Assembly (NCBI RefSeq): GCF_029960815.1
Contig: NZ_JASBRE010000016.1
Span: 62,001-126,000 of the forward strand
Reading direction: 5' to 3'
From: Pseudomonas sp. AL03
Lineage (GTDB): Bacteria; Pseudomonadota; Gammaproteobacteria; Pseudomonadales; Pseudomonadaceae
DNA length: 64,000 nucleotides
Part shown: in pieces, positions 1-7,132 of the stretch
Numbering within the stretch: the first letter of the stretch is position 1
Layout: each line of letters opens with the position of its first letter
Notes under the pieces: model-generated
Databases searched by the model: none
The model's input: the letters and a program-made list of their open reading frames with translations, nothing else
What the model was told of the DNA's origin: nothing
Position numbers and translations under genes: made by a program

Positions 1-402
1 CAGTTCCTGCCCCCGGATGACCTGACCCTGCGTGACGCGGAACCCGAGCAGCAACAGCTGTTGCAGGTTACCGAGTACTCGGTGGTGGTCGGCAGTCAAC
101 GCCAGTCCAACCAGCAGCCGATTCCGGTTACGTCACCGTTGCTGATCCGTCTCAAGGGCAAATCCTTGAACAAAGGCGCGACCATCACCCAGGTGCTGCT
201 CAACTTCGATGGCGAAAGCAAAAGCCTGAAAAAGCCGATTTACGACGACAAGAGCAAAACCCTGACGCTCTTTTACCCGATGGCGCAGTACCGGGTGGTG
301 ATCGACTTGTTGCGCAATGACACGGTGTATTGCCAGTTTCTCAGCTACGCCAATGGCCATATCTGGGCCGATCTGCACACCGGCAGCGTTCGTCCGCGTT
401 GA
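1..402 (+). CDS. Hypothetical protein, 3' part (5' end outside the window)
   Basis: The reading frame is open from base 1 to a TGA at 400-402, giving at least 133 residues of a C-terminal part. I do not recognise a domain. The visible part is soluble, with alternating hydrophobic strands and no membrane segment, cysteine pair or nucleotide-binding motif. It lies 63 bp ahead of a PA4642-family gene on the same strand and close to mqo, so by position it may correspond to the unknown gene PA4641 next to mqoB in P. aeruginosa (recalled synteny, not checked). The start lies outside the window, so length and signal peptide cannot be judged. Confidence 0.75.
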   Translation, partial: QFLPPDDLTLRDAEPEQQQLLQVTEYSVVVGSQRQSNQQPIPVTSPLLIRLKGKSLNKGATITQVLLNFDGESKSLKKPIYDDKSKTLTLFYPMAQYRVVIDLLRNDTVYCQFLSYANGHIWADLHTGSVRPR

Positions 403-465
403 GCCCTGTGCCCGGGGAGGGGTAAACTGCCCGCCCCGTGAAATGACTGCGAGCTGGAGTCGGCA

Positions 466-753
466 ATGCGTAAAGATAAGAAGCAAGTGATTGGTGACGA
501 GATCGGCGATGAGCAGATCAAGCTGTTCCTCGATTTCGAACCGGTCGACGCCACGTCGCCGTCGCTGCACAAACTGATCAAGGCCTACCGCGGCCTGCGC
601 ATCGATGACTTCGAGCGGTTTCTGACGTTTTTTGTCGAAGCCGGTCTGGATCTGGACGGCAAGGATGAGCACGGCAATGACTTCGTTGCTTTGATCAAGG
701 ATCAGCGCAATGCGGCCGAGTACATCGAGTTGATCGCCAAGGCGCGCGGTTAA
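466..753 (+). CDS. PA4642 family conserved hypothetical protein
   Basis: A 95-residue acidic soluble protein starting MRKDKKQVIGDEIGDEQ. Length and sequence fit the small Pseudomonas PA4642 family found beside mqo. Function is unknown. The middle (about residues 37-85: LIKAYRGLRIDDFERFL, then GLDLDGKDEHGNDFVALI) is alpha-helical and slightly ankyrin-like, with a D-x-x-G-N-D stretch typical of short repeat helices, which could mean a protein-protein contact. A GAGCTGGAG purine-rich site precedes the ATG. It is followed by a strong bidirectional terminator shared with convergent mqo. Confidence 0.85.
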   Translation: MRKDKKQVIGDEIGDEQIKLFLDFEPVDATSPSLHKLIKAYRGLRIDDFERFLTFFVEAGLDLDGKDEHGNDFVALIKDQRNAAEYIELIAKARG

Positions 754-770
754 GATCTTTAAGCGGCACA

Positions 771-810
771 AAAAAACGCCCCGCTCTCAATGAGAACGGG
801 GCGTTTTTTA
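771..810. terminator. Bidirectional Rho-independent terminator between the PA4642-like gene and mqo
   Basis: The stem ACGCCCC (776-782) pairs with GGGGCGT (798-804), extended inside by TCTCA/TGAGA. It is flanked by A6 on the left and T6 on the right, so it can end transcripts from both convergent genes. Confidence 0.9.
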
Positions 811-820
811 TGCGGCCGAA

Positions 821-2329
821 TCAAGCGTAGCTTTCGGTCTCGTTGCTGGCTTCAACCAGTTCCAGCGCGACGTTGTTCTGCACATTGAGCTTGCGATACA
901 GCGCAGCATCGGTTTCCAGAACTTTTTCGCGAGCCGGGAAGATTTCCGCGAGCTTGGCAGCCCACTCGCCAGACGCTTTGTTCGGGAAGCACTTTTCGAT
1001 CAGTTCCAGCATGATCGAAACGGTCACCGACGCGCCTGGCGAAGCGCCGAGCAGGGCAGCAAGGCTACCGTCCTTGGCCGCGACCAGCTCGGTACCGAAC
1101 TGCAGAATGCCGCCCTTTTTCGGGTCTTTCTTGATGATCTGCACCCGTTGGCCGGCCACTTCCAGGCGCCAGTCTTCGGCTTTCGCTTCCGGGTAGAAAC
1201 GACGCAGTGAGTCCAGACGCTGTTCCATCGACTGCATCACTTCGCTGACCAGGTACTTGGTCAGGTCCATGTTGTTTTTGGCCACGGCCAGCATCGGGCC
1301 GATGTTGCCGGCGCGAACCGACATCGGCAGGTCCATGAAGGAGCCGTGCTTGAGGAACTTGGTGGTGAAGCCGGCGTAAGGTCCGAACAGTAGGGACTTC
1401 TTGCCATCGACCACGCGGGTGTCCAGGTGCGGCACCGACATCGGCGGCGAACCGACTGCGGCCTGGCTGTAAACCTTGGCCTGGTGGTGCTTGACCACTT
1501 CAGGGTTGTCGCAACGCAGCCACTGGCCACTGATCGGGAAGCCGCCGAAGCCTTTGCTTTCTTCAATGCCCGAAGCTTGCAGCAGCGGCAGTGCCGCGCC
1601 ACCGGCACCGAGGAACACGAATTTCGCGTCGACGTCACGCGAGTTGCCGCTGTTGACGTCCTTGATGCTGACGGTCCAGCCGCTGCCGTTACGCTTGAGG
1701 CCGGTCACGCGCTTGCAGTACTTGACCTGGGCATCGGGTGCGCTGGTCAGGTGCTTGAGCAGTTGATTGGTCAGGGCGCCGAAGTTGACGTCGGTGCCGT
1801 TCATCACGCGGGTGGCGGCGACGACTTCGTCGGCCGGCCGGCCGGGCATCATCAGTGGCATCCACTCGGCCATGGTGGCCTTGTCTTCGGTGTATTCCAT
1901 GTCCGAGAAGGCGTGGTGCTTGCTCAGCGTCTTGAAGCGTTCCTTGAGGAAGGAAACGCCATCGTCGTTCTGGACGAAGCTCAGGTGCGGCACCGGGCTG
2001 ATGAACGTCTTGCACGAGCCGAAGGTACTTTTCTTGGTCAGATAGGACCAGAACTGCTTCGACACCTCGAACTGGGTGTTGATGTGCACGGCTTTCTTGA
2101 TGTCGACGGTGCCGTCGGCGGCCTGCGGCGTGTAGTTGAGCTCACACAGCCCGGCGTGACCGGTACCGGCGTTGTTCCACGGGTTCGAACTCTCCGCGGC
2201 ACCGGAATCCATCAGCTCGACGACTTCCAGCCTGATCGCGGGGTCGAGCTCTTTGAGCAGTACAGCGAGGGTGGCACTCATGATGCCGGCCCCAACCAGT
2301 ACTACGTCGACTGCTTCGTTATGCGCCAT
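821..2329 (-). CDS. mqo: Malate:quinone oxidoreductase
   Basis: FAD-dependent, membrane-associated oxidation of L-malate to oxaloacetate with electrons passed to quinone; it replaces or supplements NAD-malate dehydrogenase in the TCA cycle. The 502-residue length is normal for Mqo. The N-terminal dinucleotide-binding motif GAGIMS is at residues 13-18, and the region SSNPWNNAGTGHAGLCELNY is typical of the family. GASPGAS near the C-terminus is also characteristic. The ATG at 2329 has GGAG upstream at good spacing. The PA4642-like neighbour suggests it is the mqoB copy (PA4640 in P. aeruginosa, from memory). It is monocistronic and ends at the shared terminator. Confidence 0.97.
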   Translation of the reverse strand: MAHNEAVDVVLVGAGIMSATLAVLLKELDPAIRLEVVELMDSGAAESSNPWNNAGTGHAGLCELNYTPQAADGTVDIKKAVHINTQFEVSKQFWSYLTKKSTFGSCKTFISPVPHLSFVQNDDGVSFLKERFKTLSKHHAFSDMEYTEDKATMAEWMPLMMPGRPADEVVAATRVMNGTDVNFGALTNQLLKHLTSAPDAQVKYCKRVTGLKRNGSGWTVSIKDVNSGNSRDVDAKFVFLGAGGAALPLLQASGIEESKGFGGFPISGQWLRCDNPEVVKHHQAKVYSQAAVGSPPMSVPHLDTRVVDGKKSLLFGPYAGFTTKFLKHGSFMDLPMSVRAGNIGPMLAVAKNNMDLTKYLVSEVMQSMEQRLDSLRRFYPEAKAEDWRLEVAGQRVQIIKKDPKKGGILQFGTELVAAKDGSLAALLGASPGASVTVSIMLELIEKCFPNKASGEWAAKLAEIFPAREKVLETDAALYRKLNVQNNVALELVEASNETESYA

Positions 2330-3070
2330 TTAACGCGTCTCCAAAATCTGCAGCACCAAATTGTCGGCATGGCTGCCAGGCGTTCAGGGGCGTGTCAGTG
2401 ATGCCCCAGGTACCCATGGCAGTATCGCCATGTCCGAATCTTCGCAATTTATCGCAACTTCGACGGACGCTACCGGCCGAGTCTAAAAGAGTTACATGAA
2501 CTCACTTCAACGCGCGGCTGGCAATTCGACTTATGGTCGATACATCCGTTTGTGCAACCAAATCCGTAGAGGACAGGCTTCAGGCTCCGGTGTTCGAGGA
2601 GTACTCGGTCCTGTGTCGTTGGGCTGTTTCAGACGCTAATGGTGCATATTCAGACGCAAAACTATTCATTTGCTCGCCACACTCTTGTGAAGTTGTGAAA
2701 ACCCGTTTTTTTCACGCTCTTTTGAAGACGTGAACCTCAAAAAAGGGCTGTCCTAGCCTGGCACCGTGCCCGGATGGATTGCCGCCATGGGATACATGAC
2801 AGGCAAAACGGGCAAACAGCTCAGTAACCGAGCGTAATGACAGCTCTGCAGATTCGCGAAAAGTGGGGAGTTTTTGCTTAAGGAACAGCAAGCGCGCCAG
2901 CTTCACTCGATCTGTGTGGGCGGCTCTCTGTGGGCGGTGCGGGGTGTCAATACAAACGCATTGACGATGCTGCGAGGCCCGATCAGGAGACGTCCTTATA
3001 ATCGGGGGGAGATTGTAGCGAAGAAACGCAGGGAAATGGTCGTGTTTAATGACTTTTATTAAGCGTTCGG
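2330..3070. other. 740-bp region without a convincing gene; possible untranslated RNA on the minus strand
   Basis: The open frames here (2533-2733, 2712-3086, 2874-3062) have no recognisable protein and poor start contexts. On the minus strand I see a TACAAT hexamer at about 3019-3024. It is followed by an inverted repeat CCCGAT (3001-3006 on the minus strand, partner 2978-2983). Much further downstream there is a GGCT-AGGAC-AGCC hairpin followed by C and T6 (about 2743-2760), terminator-like. A second inverted repeat, TTCACG (2711-2716) / CGTGAA (2729-2734), sits between T and A runs. The part next to mqo must hold its promoter, but I could not place it. Confidence 0.35.
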
Positions 3071-3304
3071 TCAGGTGGTCAACCACTGATGAGCCCGCGC
3101 ACGTGGCTGGCGCTGGCTGACACGGGCGCTAGGGGGCAGGGGATGGTGCAACCAATTGAGACGGATTTCTTCGATTTCGACCCAGCTATCGCCCATGGGC
3201 TGGAGGCTGCACTGTTTGAAAGCCAGGCAGTGGCCGTTGCGGTCGAGCAGGGCGAAGCAGCGATGCAGAGGGCGTGGGGTGAACAGCGAGGTGAGATAGC
3301 GCAT
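3071..3304 (-). CDS. Small conserved hypothetical protein
   Basis: A 77-residue basic protein starting MRYLTSLFTPRPLHRC. It has no signal peptide or membrane segment and includes a W-V-E-I-E-E-I-R-L-N-W-L stretch followed by a proline-rich tail. It resembles small Pseudomonas hypotheticals that I recall only loosely. The ATG at 3304 has AAGG about 9 bases upstream. The ORF is isolated and faces away from the YajG-like gene. Function is unknown. A competing frame (3079-3432) on the same strand looks less protein-like. Confidence 0.6.
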   Translation of the reverse strand: MRYLTSLFTPRPLHRCFALLDRNGHCLAFKQCSLQPMGDSWVEIEEIRLNWLHHPLPPSARVSQRQPRARAHQWLTT

Positions 3305-3508
3305 GGCGAAGTACCTTGTGGGTGACTACCGACGAACTTGACAGCGAGTCGTGACGTACACGTGAAAGGCAGGTGAAAAATGTGTGACAGGAACCGCGGT
3401 CTGAAGGGTTTGTCAGAGATTTCAGTATTCACTGTGAGGTGCTAGTTACCCGCAGTGGCCCACCGCTATACTGCGGGCCTGTTTGTGCCTGATTCTGGAG
3501 AGAAGCGC

Positions 3509-4093
3509 ATGTTGCAACGCCTGTTGTTCGGTTTGATCACTGTGACCAGTTTGACCCTGGTCGGCTGCGCCCACAGCCCGCAACGACTGAATCCGGAACC
3601 CAAGCTGACGGCTCAGCTGGCACCGGTCGGCCATGGTCAGCCGGTGGTGGTGCGTGTGGTGGACGGTCGTCCGTCGCCGACACTGGGCACCCGTGGTGGT
3701 CTGTACCCTGAGACCAGCGCGATCACCGTGCAGGGCGCGCAGATTCTGCCGAAGTTGCAGGCTCAGGCTGAAGCGGCCGTGCGTTTGCTGGGTTTCACCC
3801 CGGTGTCCAGCGGCATGAATGCTCCGCAGTTGACCGTGACCTTGGCGGAGCTGAAGTATCAGTCGCCTAAAGAAGGCATGTATGTGACTGAGGCGACCAT
3901 TGGCGCGACGTTCCGCTCCGATGTGCAGAATGCCAATCGTCGTTACAGCGGTCGGTACGGTGCGTCCCTGGATCAGCGTTTTGGTATGGCGCCGAATCAG
4001 GAGACCAATACCAAGCTGGTCAGTGATGTGTTGAGCGATGCGTTGACGCGTCTGTTCAAGGATCCGACGATTGGTCAGATTCTCGGCGAGTAA
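3509..4093 (+). CDS. YajG-family lipoprotein
   Basis: The 194-residue product starts with a lipoprotein signal ending in the lipobox LTLVGC, with Cys20 as the acylation site. The rest fits the YajG family of envelope lipoproteins of unknown role (V-V-V-R-V-V-D-x-R near residue 50, G-T-R-G-G-L-Y, and a long soluble beta-rich domain). The frame is open upstream to 3455, but the ATG at 3509 follows GGAGAG and is the only start that puts the signal peptide at the N-terminus. It is probably anchored to the outer membrane. It stands alone and ends at a good terminator. Confidence 0.85.
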   Translation: MLQRLLFGLITVTSLTLVGCAHSPQRLNPEPKLTAQLAPVGHGQPVVVRVVDGRPSPTLGTRGGLYPETSAITVQGAQILPKLQAQAEAAVRLLGFTPVSSGMNAPQLTVTLAELKYQSPKEGMYVTEATIGATFRSDVQNANRRYSGRYGASLDQRFGMAPNQETNTKLVSDVLSDALTRLFKDPTIGQILGE

Positions 4094-4108
4094 GCTTTTG
4101 CTGGTAAC

Positions 4109-4146
4109 AAAAAGCCCGGTGTCAGTCATGATTCCGGGCTTTTTTA
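4109..4146. terminator. Rho-independent terminator after the YajG-like gene
   Basis: Stem AGCCCGG (4113-4119) / CCGGGCT (4134-4140) is followed by T5 and preceded by A5, so it may serve both strands, including the convergent small gene at 4182. Confidence 0.88.
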
Positions 4147-4181
4147 TGCCGACTGTCAGGTGCGCACAGGGGGCCGCTGTG

Positions 4182-4463
4182 TCAGGCCGCTTGCGAGTAA
4201 AAATCCAGCACACTCACCCCAGTCAACAAATCCGTCTCCGGCAAATCCGCATGTTGATGCCCACTCAACGCGCAATACACCAGCCAATGGCGGTCCTGAA
4301 CGTTAAAGGCGAGGCTGCCAACAAGGTTTTGTTGTTCGTCGCTCTGGGCGATGAGGTAGAGGCGATCCTGGTTTTCGGCGTGCAGCATGACGGTATCCGT
4401 GTCGGTTTCGAGGGGCGCCAGACTGGCGTATCCAGATGACGGAGCCGTGACACAGGGCAGCAT
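4182..4463 (-). CDS. Hypothetical protein, start uncertain
   Basis: The frame is open from 4607 to 4182. Its first part overlaps a terminator hairpin (4565-4592) belonging to the upstream acyltransferase gene, so a start at 4607 is unlikely. ATG codons at 4463 (93 residues) and 4388 (68 residues) are both possible, and neither has a clear ribosome binding site. The C-terminal part (QDRLYLIAQSDEQQNLVGSL through LLTGVSVLDFYSQAA) looks protein-like. It has no recognised domain, signal or membrane helix. Function is unknown. Confidence 0.5.
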   Translation of the reverse strand: MLPCVTAPSSGYASLAPLETDTDTVMLHAENQDRLYLIAQSDEQQNLVGSLAFNVQDRHWLVYCALSGHQHADLPETDLLTGVSVLDFYSQAA

Positions 4464-4564
4464 TTGGCCAGATGTTTCGTTATTTGTCGCAAAGGCAGGG
4501 CAGCTGGGGTTGGCGCTGCTGGTGTCGTGGATCAGCACGCGAGTCTGACCGCAAAAATCGCAGC

Positions 4565-4592
4565 AATGAAAACGGCGCCCAAAGGCGCCGTT
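4565..4592 (-). terminator. Terminator of the acyltransferase gene
   Basis: On the minus strand AACGGCGCC and GGCGCCGTT (4584-4592 and 4571-4579) form a 9-bp stem with a 4-base loop, followed by TTTTCATT. It lies about 20 bp after the stop codon of the acyltransferase. Confidence 0.8.
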
Positions 4593-4612
4593 GTCGTATT
4601 CAGCCAAACACC

Positions 4613-5779
4613 TTACAGCGGCAAACCTGCTTTCACGCGGTACTGATTGCGCACCGGCGTCGCGTATTGCAGCACCAGGAACGGACGATGTTCCTCAGGG
4701 CAAGCGTCAAGACGCTGCTGCCATTGCTCCTGAGCCTTGGCCAGTTCATCGGCGGCAAACACCTCAGCAGCTTTCGGGACCTGCAATTGCGGGTCGGCCT
4801 CTTTCCATTGGGCATAGGCCAGGTAGTGCACCGGGAACAGGCGGTAACCGCCGAGGATCTGCCGGTCCATTTCGATCGCCAATTGCTTGGTGTCGTCGAA
4901 CAGCTCGGTGATCGGCGAAGCGAAGTTTACGTGGACCCGGCCCTTGTAGCCGGTGATGCCCTTGGCGATGCTCACGTCGTCCTCGCCCGGCACTTTGTTG
5001 TAGCTGCCGGTGGTGGCACGGATAAATAGCTCGCGAGCCTTGGCTTGATCGCACGGGTCATATTCGTAGCTGATCGACACCGGGGTGACGTTCAGCGAGC
5101 GGATGACCTCGCCGAACGGCTCGTCCTTGCGGCTCATGTGGAACATCTTGAGGATGGCCGACTCGGTGCGATCGTCGCCGTCCTTGGCCCGGCCTTCGGC
5201 CTGGGCGATCCAAATCGAGGCGCAATCGTTGCGGATCGAGTGGTTGATGTAGGCCGACAGCAGTTGATACGCCGCCATCTTCTCGCGGCGACCGCTGATC
5301 GAACGGTGCACGATGAAACTCTTGTTCAGGCGCATCAGATCGCTGACGAAGGGCTTTTGCAGCAGGTTATCGCCAATCGCGATGCGCGGTGTCGGCAGGC
5401 CGGCGTGGTACACGGCGTAGTTGACGAAGGCCGGGTCCATCACGATGTCGCGGTGGTTGGCGATGAACAGGTAGGCGCTGCCGGACTTGAACTGCTCGAC
5501 GCCGGTGTACGTCACACCGTCCGTAGCGCGCTCGATGGTGTGGTCGACGTACATCTCAACTTTATCCTGCAGCGTGGCCACGGAGGTGATGCCAGCGAAC
5601 TCACGGCGCAGCCGATGAGCTATAAGAGGTTTGAGCGCCCAGCCGAAAGCACCGGCAAAACGCGGGAAGCGGAAGTGGATGAGGATATCTAGAAACGCCT
5701 TGTCGCCGAGCAGCCGGTCCAGCACCGCTGGGACTTCGCTGTCGTCGTACGGTCGGATGGCATCGAATTCGCCCATCAT
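4613..5779 (-). CDS. PlsC-type glycerophospholipid acyltransferase
   Basis: A 388-residue protein of the glycerol-phosphate/lysophospholipid acyltransferase superfamily. Block I is NHRDIVMD at residues 108-115 (His and Asp catalytic, with one residue more between them than the textbook H-x4-D). Block III is seen in the AEGRAKDGDDR region, which plays the role of the family's EG motif. Such enzymes move acyl groups from acyl-ACP or acyl-CoA to glycerophosphate backbones at the inner face of the cytoplasmic membrane. The acceptor cannot be told from sequence: 1-acylglycerol-3-phosphate is the default guess, and a lyso-ornithine lipid is an alternative. It is divergent from the CPXCG gene. Confidence 0.8.
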   Translation of the reverse strand: MMGEFDAIRPYDDSEVPAVLDRLLGDKAFLDILIHFRFPRFAGAFGWALKPLIAHRLRREFAGITSVATLQDKVEMYVDHTIERATDGVTYTGVEQFKSGSAYLFIANHRDIVMDPAFVNYAVYHAGLPTPRIAIGDNLLQKPFVSDLMRLNKSFIVHRSISGRREKMAAYQLLSAYINHSIRNDCASIWIAQAEGRAKDGDDRTESAILKMFHMSRKDEPFGEVIRSLNVTPVSISYEYDPCDQAKARELFIRATTGSYNKVPGEDDVSIAKGITGYKGRVHVNFASPITELFDDTKQLAIEMDRQILGGYRLFPVHYLAYAQWKEADPQLQVPKAAEVFAADELAKAQEQWQQRLDACPEEHRPFLVLQYATPVRNQYRVKAGLPL

Positions 5780-5918
5780 GCTCTCTTGTTAGAAACGGCT
5801 AGGGTAAGTAAAGGTTTTGATCGAAAACCAACGGGGCACGGTCTGAAGCGGTAGCCAGACAAAAATGGCCCTGCAAATAGACCGGCGATTATACGCACAA
5901 GTCACCTGGGAGACCGCG

Positions 5919-6101
5919 ATGCTGGAAACTGCGCAGTATGAATGTCCGTATTGTGGTGAAGAGGCTGAGGCTGTTCTGGACTTGTCCGGTGGCGATCAGA
6001 CCTATATCGAAGACTGTCCGGTGTGCTGTCGGCCGATAAAGTTTGTGTTGCAGGTTCACGGAGAGGAATGGCATCTCGACGTGATCAGCGAAAATGAGTG
6101 A
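5919..6101 (+). CDS. CPXCG-motif cysteine-rich protein
   Basis: A 60-residue protein starting MLETAQYECPYCG. Cys9-x2-Cys12 and Cys33-x2-Cys36 (CPVCC) form a likely four-cysteine zinc ribbon, matching the Cys_rich_CPXG family. The frame is open upstream to 5865, but the ATG at 5919 has GGGAG 7-11 bases before it and gives the usual family length. The role is unknown. It sits 9 bp before the DUF2007 gene, so the two are probably co-transcribed. Confidence 0.85.
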   Translation: MLETAQYECPYCGEEAEAVLDLSGGDQTYIEDCPVCCRPIKFVLQVHGEEWHLDVISENE

Positions 6102-6110
6102 GGGGCGTCT

Positions 6111-6371
6111 ATGCAGCGAATCTACGAGCCTGAAAACCTGATGGAAGGTGAGTTGCTGCAAGGCATGCTGGCCAGCGAGGGCATTGAGGCGCATCTGGTG
6201 GGACGTGATTTACTCGGCGGCACCGGCGAATTGCCGATCTTCGGCCTGCTGGGTTTATCGGTCGATAACGACCAGGCCGAATACGCCCGGGAGCTGATCA
6301 CCGCGTACAATGCCGCGCTGCCACTGCCCGGCGACGAACCGGAAGGTTTTCCCGGCACGCTGGTCTGTTAG
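6111..6371 (+). CDS. DUF2007 domain protein (putative signal-transducing protein)
   Basis: The 86-residue protein reads MQRIYEPENLMEGELLQG, then SEGIEAHLVG and a final amphipathic helix (QAEYARELI). This is the DUF2007 fold: a small beta-alpha-beta domain named as possible signal transducer, with no proven function. The ATG at 6111 follows GAGGGG. It is the second gene of a pair with the CPXCG protein, an arrangement I remember from many gamma-proteobacteria. Confidence 0.82.
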   Translation: MQRIYEPENLMEGELLQGMLASEGIEAHLVGRDLLGGTGELPIFGLLGLSVDNDQAEYARELITAYNAALPLPGDEPEGFPGTLVC

Positions 6372-6406
6372 GCTGGCGTTCGTTTTATCAAGAGTCGTGT
6401 TGCCCC

Positions 6407-7030
6407 ATGTGTGGACGTTATGCCCTGTTTCGCTGGAACCCCGCCTTCGCGGCCCTGCCTGGCTTCCCCGCCGATCAGCAGGCCCAGTGGAATATTTCTC
6501 CCAACGATTCGGTGCTGATGCTGCGTGCAGGCGTTGACGGTCAGCGCGAGTTGGCTCGGGCACGTTGGGGTTTGACGCCGCCGTGGCTGACCGATCTTTC
6601 CCGTACCCCGGCCCATGCCCGTGCCGAAACCGTCGCTGAACAACCGATGTTTCGCCAGGCCCTGCGCGAACGCCGCTGTTTACTGCCGGCCAATGGTTTT
6701 TACGAGTGGCGCGGCACGACTCGTAAGCGTCCGTTCTGGCTGACACCGGGGGAGGGTTCGACGCTGTTCTTTGCAGCGATCTGGGAAGCGTATCCGGTGC
6801 AGGAGCAGGTGTGGCTGAGCACGGCGGTGATCACGCAGCCGGCGGCGAGTCAGCGCCGGCCGTTGATTCTCGATGCGCAGGGGCAGGAAGCGTGGCTCAA
6901 TCCCGAAACGCCGTTGCATACTTTGCAGGCATTGCTCGCCAGTGAACCTGCTGCGTTGCGCGAGCGGGTGTTGGCGAATTTGGTGAATGATCCGAAGCTG
7001 AATGGGCCGGAGTGTTTGACCCCCGGCTAA
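6407..7030 (+). CDS. Divergent SRAP family protein (YedK/HMCES-like)
   Basis: SRAP proteins capture abasic sites in single-stranded DNA through the exposed Cys2 and protect them from strand breakage. This 207-residue protein keeps M-C-G-R-Y (Cys2), RWGLTPPWL (54-62), RAET (72-75) and GFYEW with Glu100. Two residues important in characterised members appear changed. The Asn just before A-R-A-E-T is His70, and the histidine expected in the later IHDRMP-like motif is absent (QPAASQRRPLIL instead). Its length is a little below E. coli YedK. It may be a Pseudomonas subfamily with altered activity. It ends just before a REP pair. Confidence 0.85.
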   Translation: MCGRYALFRWNPAFAALPGFPADQQAQWNISPNDSVLMLRAGVDGQRELARARWGLTPPWLTDLSRTPAHARAETVAEQPMFRQALRERRCLLPANGFYEWRGTTRKRPFWLTPGEGSTLFFAAIWEAYPVQEQVWLSTAVITQPAASQRRPLILDAQGQEAWLNPETPLHTLQALLASEPAALRERVLANLVNDPKLNGPECLTPG

Positions 7031-7052
7031 CTGATGTGGCGTCTGTGCGGAC

Positions 7053-7124
7053 GCCTTCGCGGGCAAGCCTCGCTCCTACGGGTTATGTGATCCCCTGTAG
7101 GAGCGAGGCTTGCCCGCGAAGAGG
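7053..7124. repeat. REP pair between convergent genes
   Basis: Two oppositely oriented copies of a Pseudomonas REP: CCTTCGCGGGCAAGCCTCGC at 7054 and its reverse complement ending about 7123, separated by about 17 bases. The pair folds into a long hairpin between the convergent SRAP and chemoreceptor genes. Confidence 0.9.
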
Positions 7125-7132
7125 CCTTAGGA

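Noticed and set aside
1427..2401. 324-codon plus-strand frame opposite mqo
   Set aside because: Antisense to a clear mqo gene, with no protein-like motifs.
2712..3086. 124-codon minus-strand frame in the gap upstream of mqo
   Set aside because: No domain, no ribosome site, and its content looks like translated non-coding DNA; the stretch may be an untranslated RNA instead.
3079..3432. 117-codon minus-strand frame overlapping the small hypothetical gene
   Set aside because: The competing 77-codon frame at 3071-3304 looks more protein-like and has a better start.
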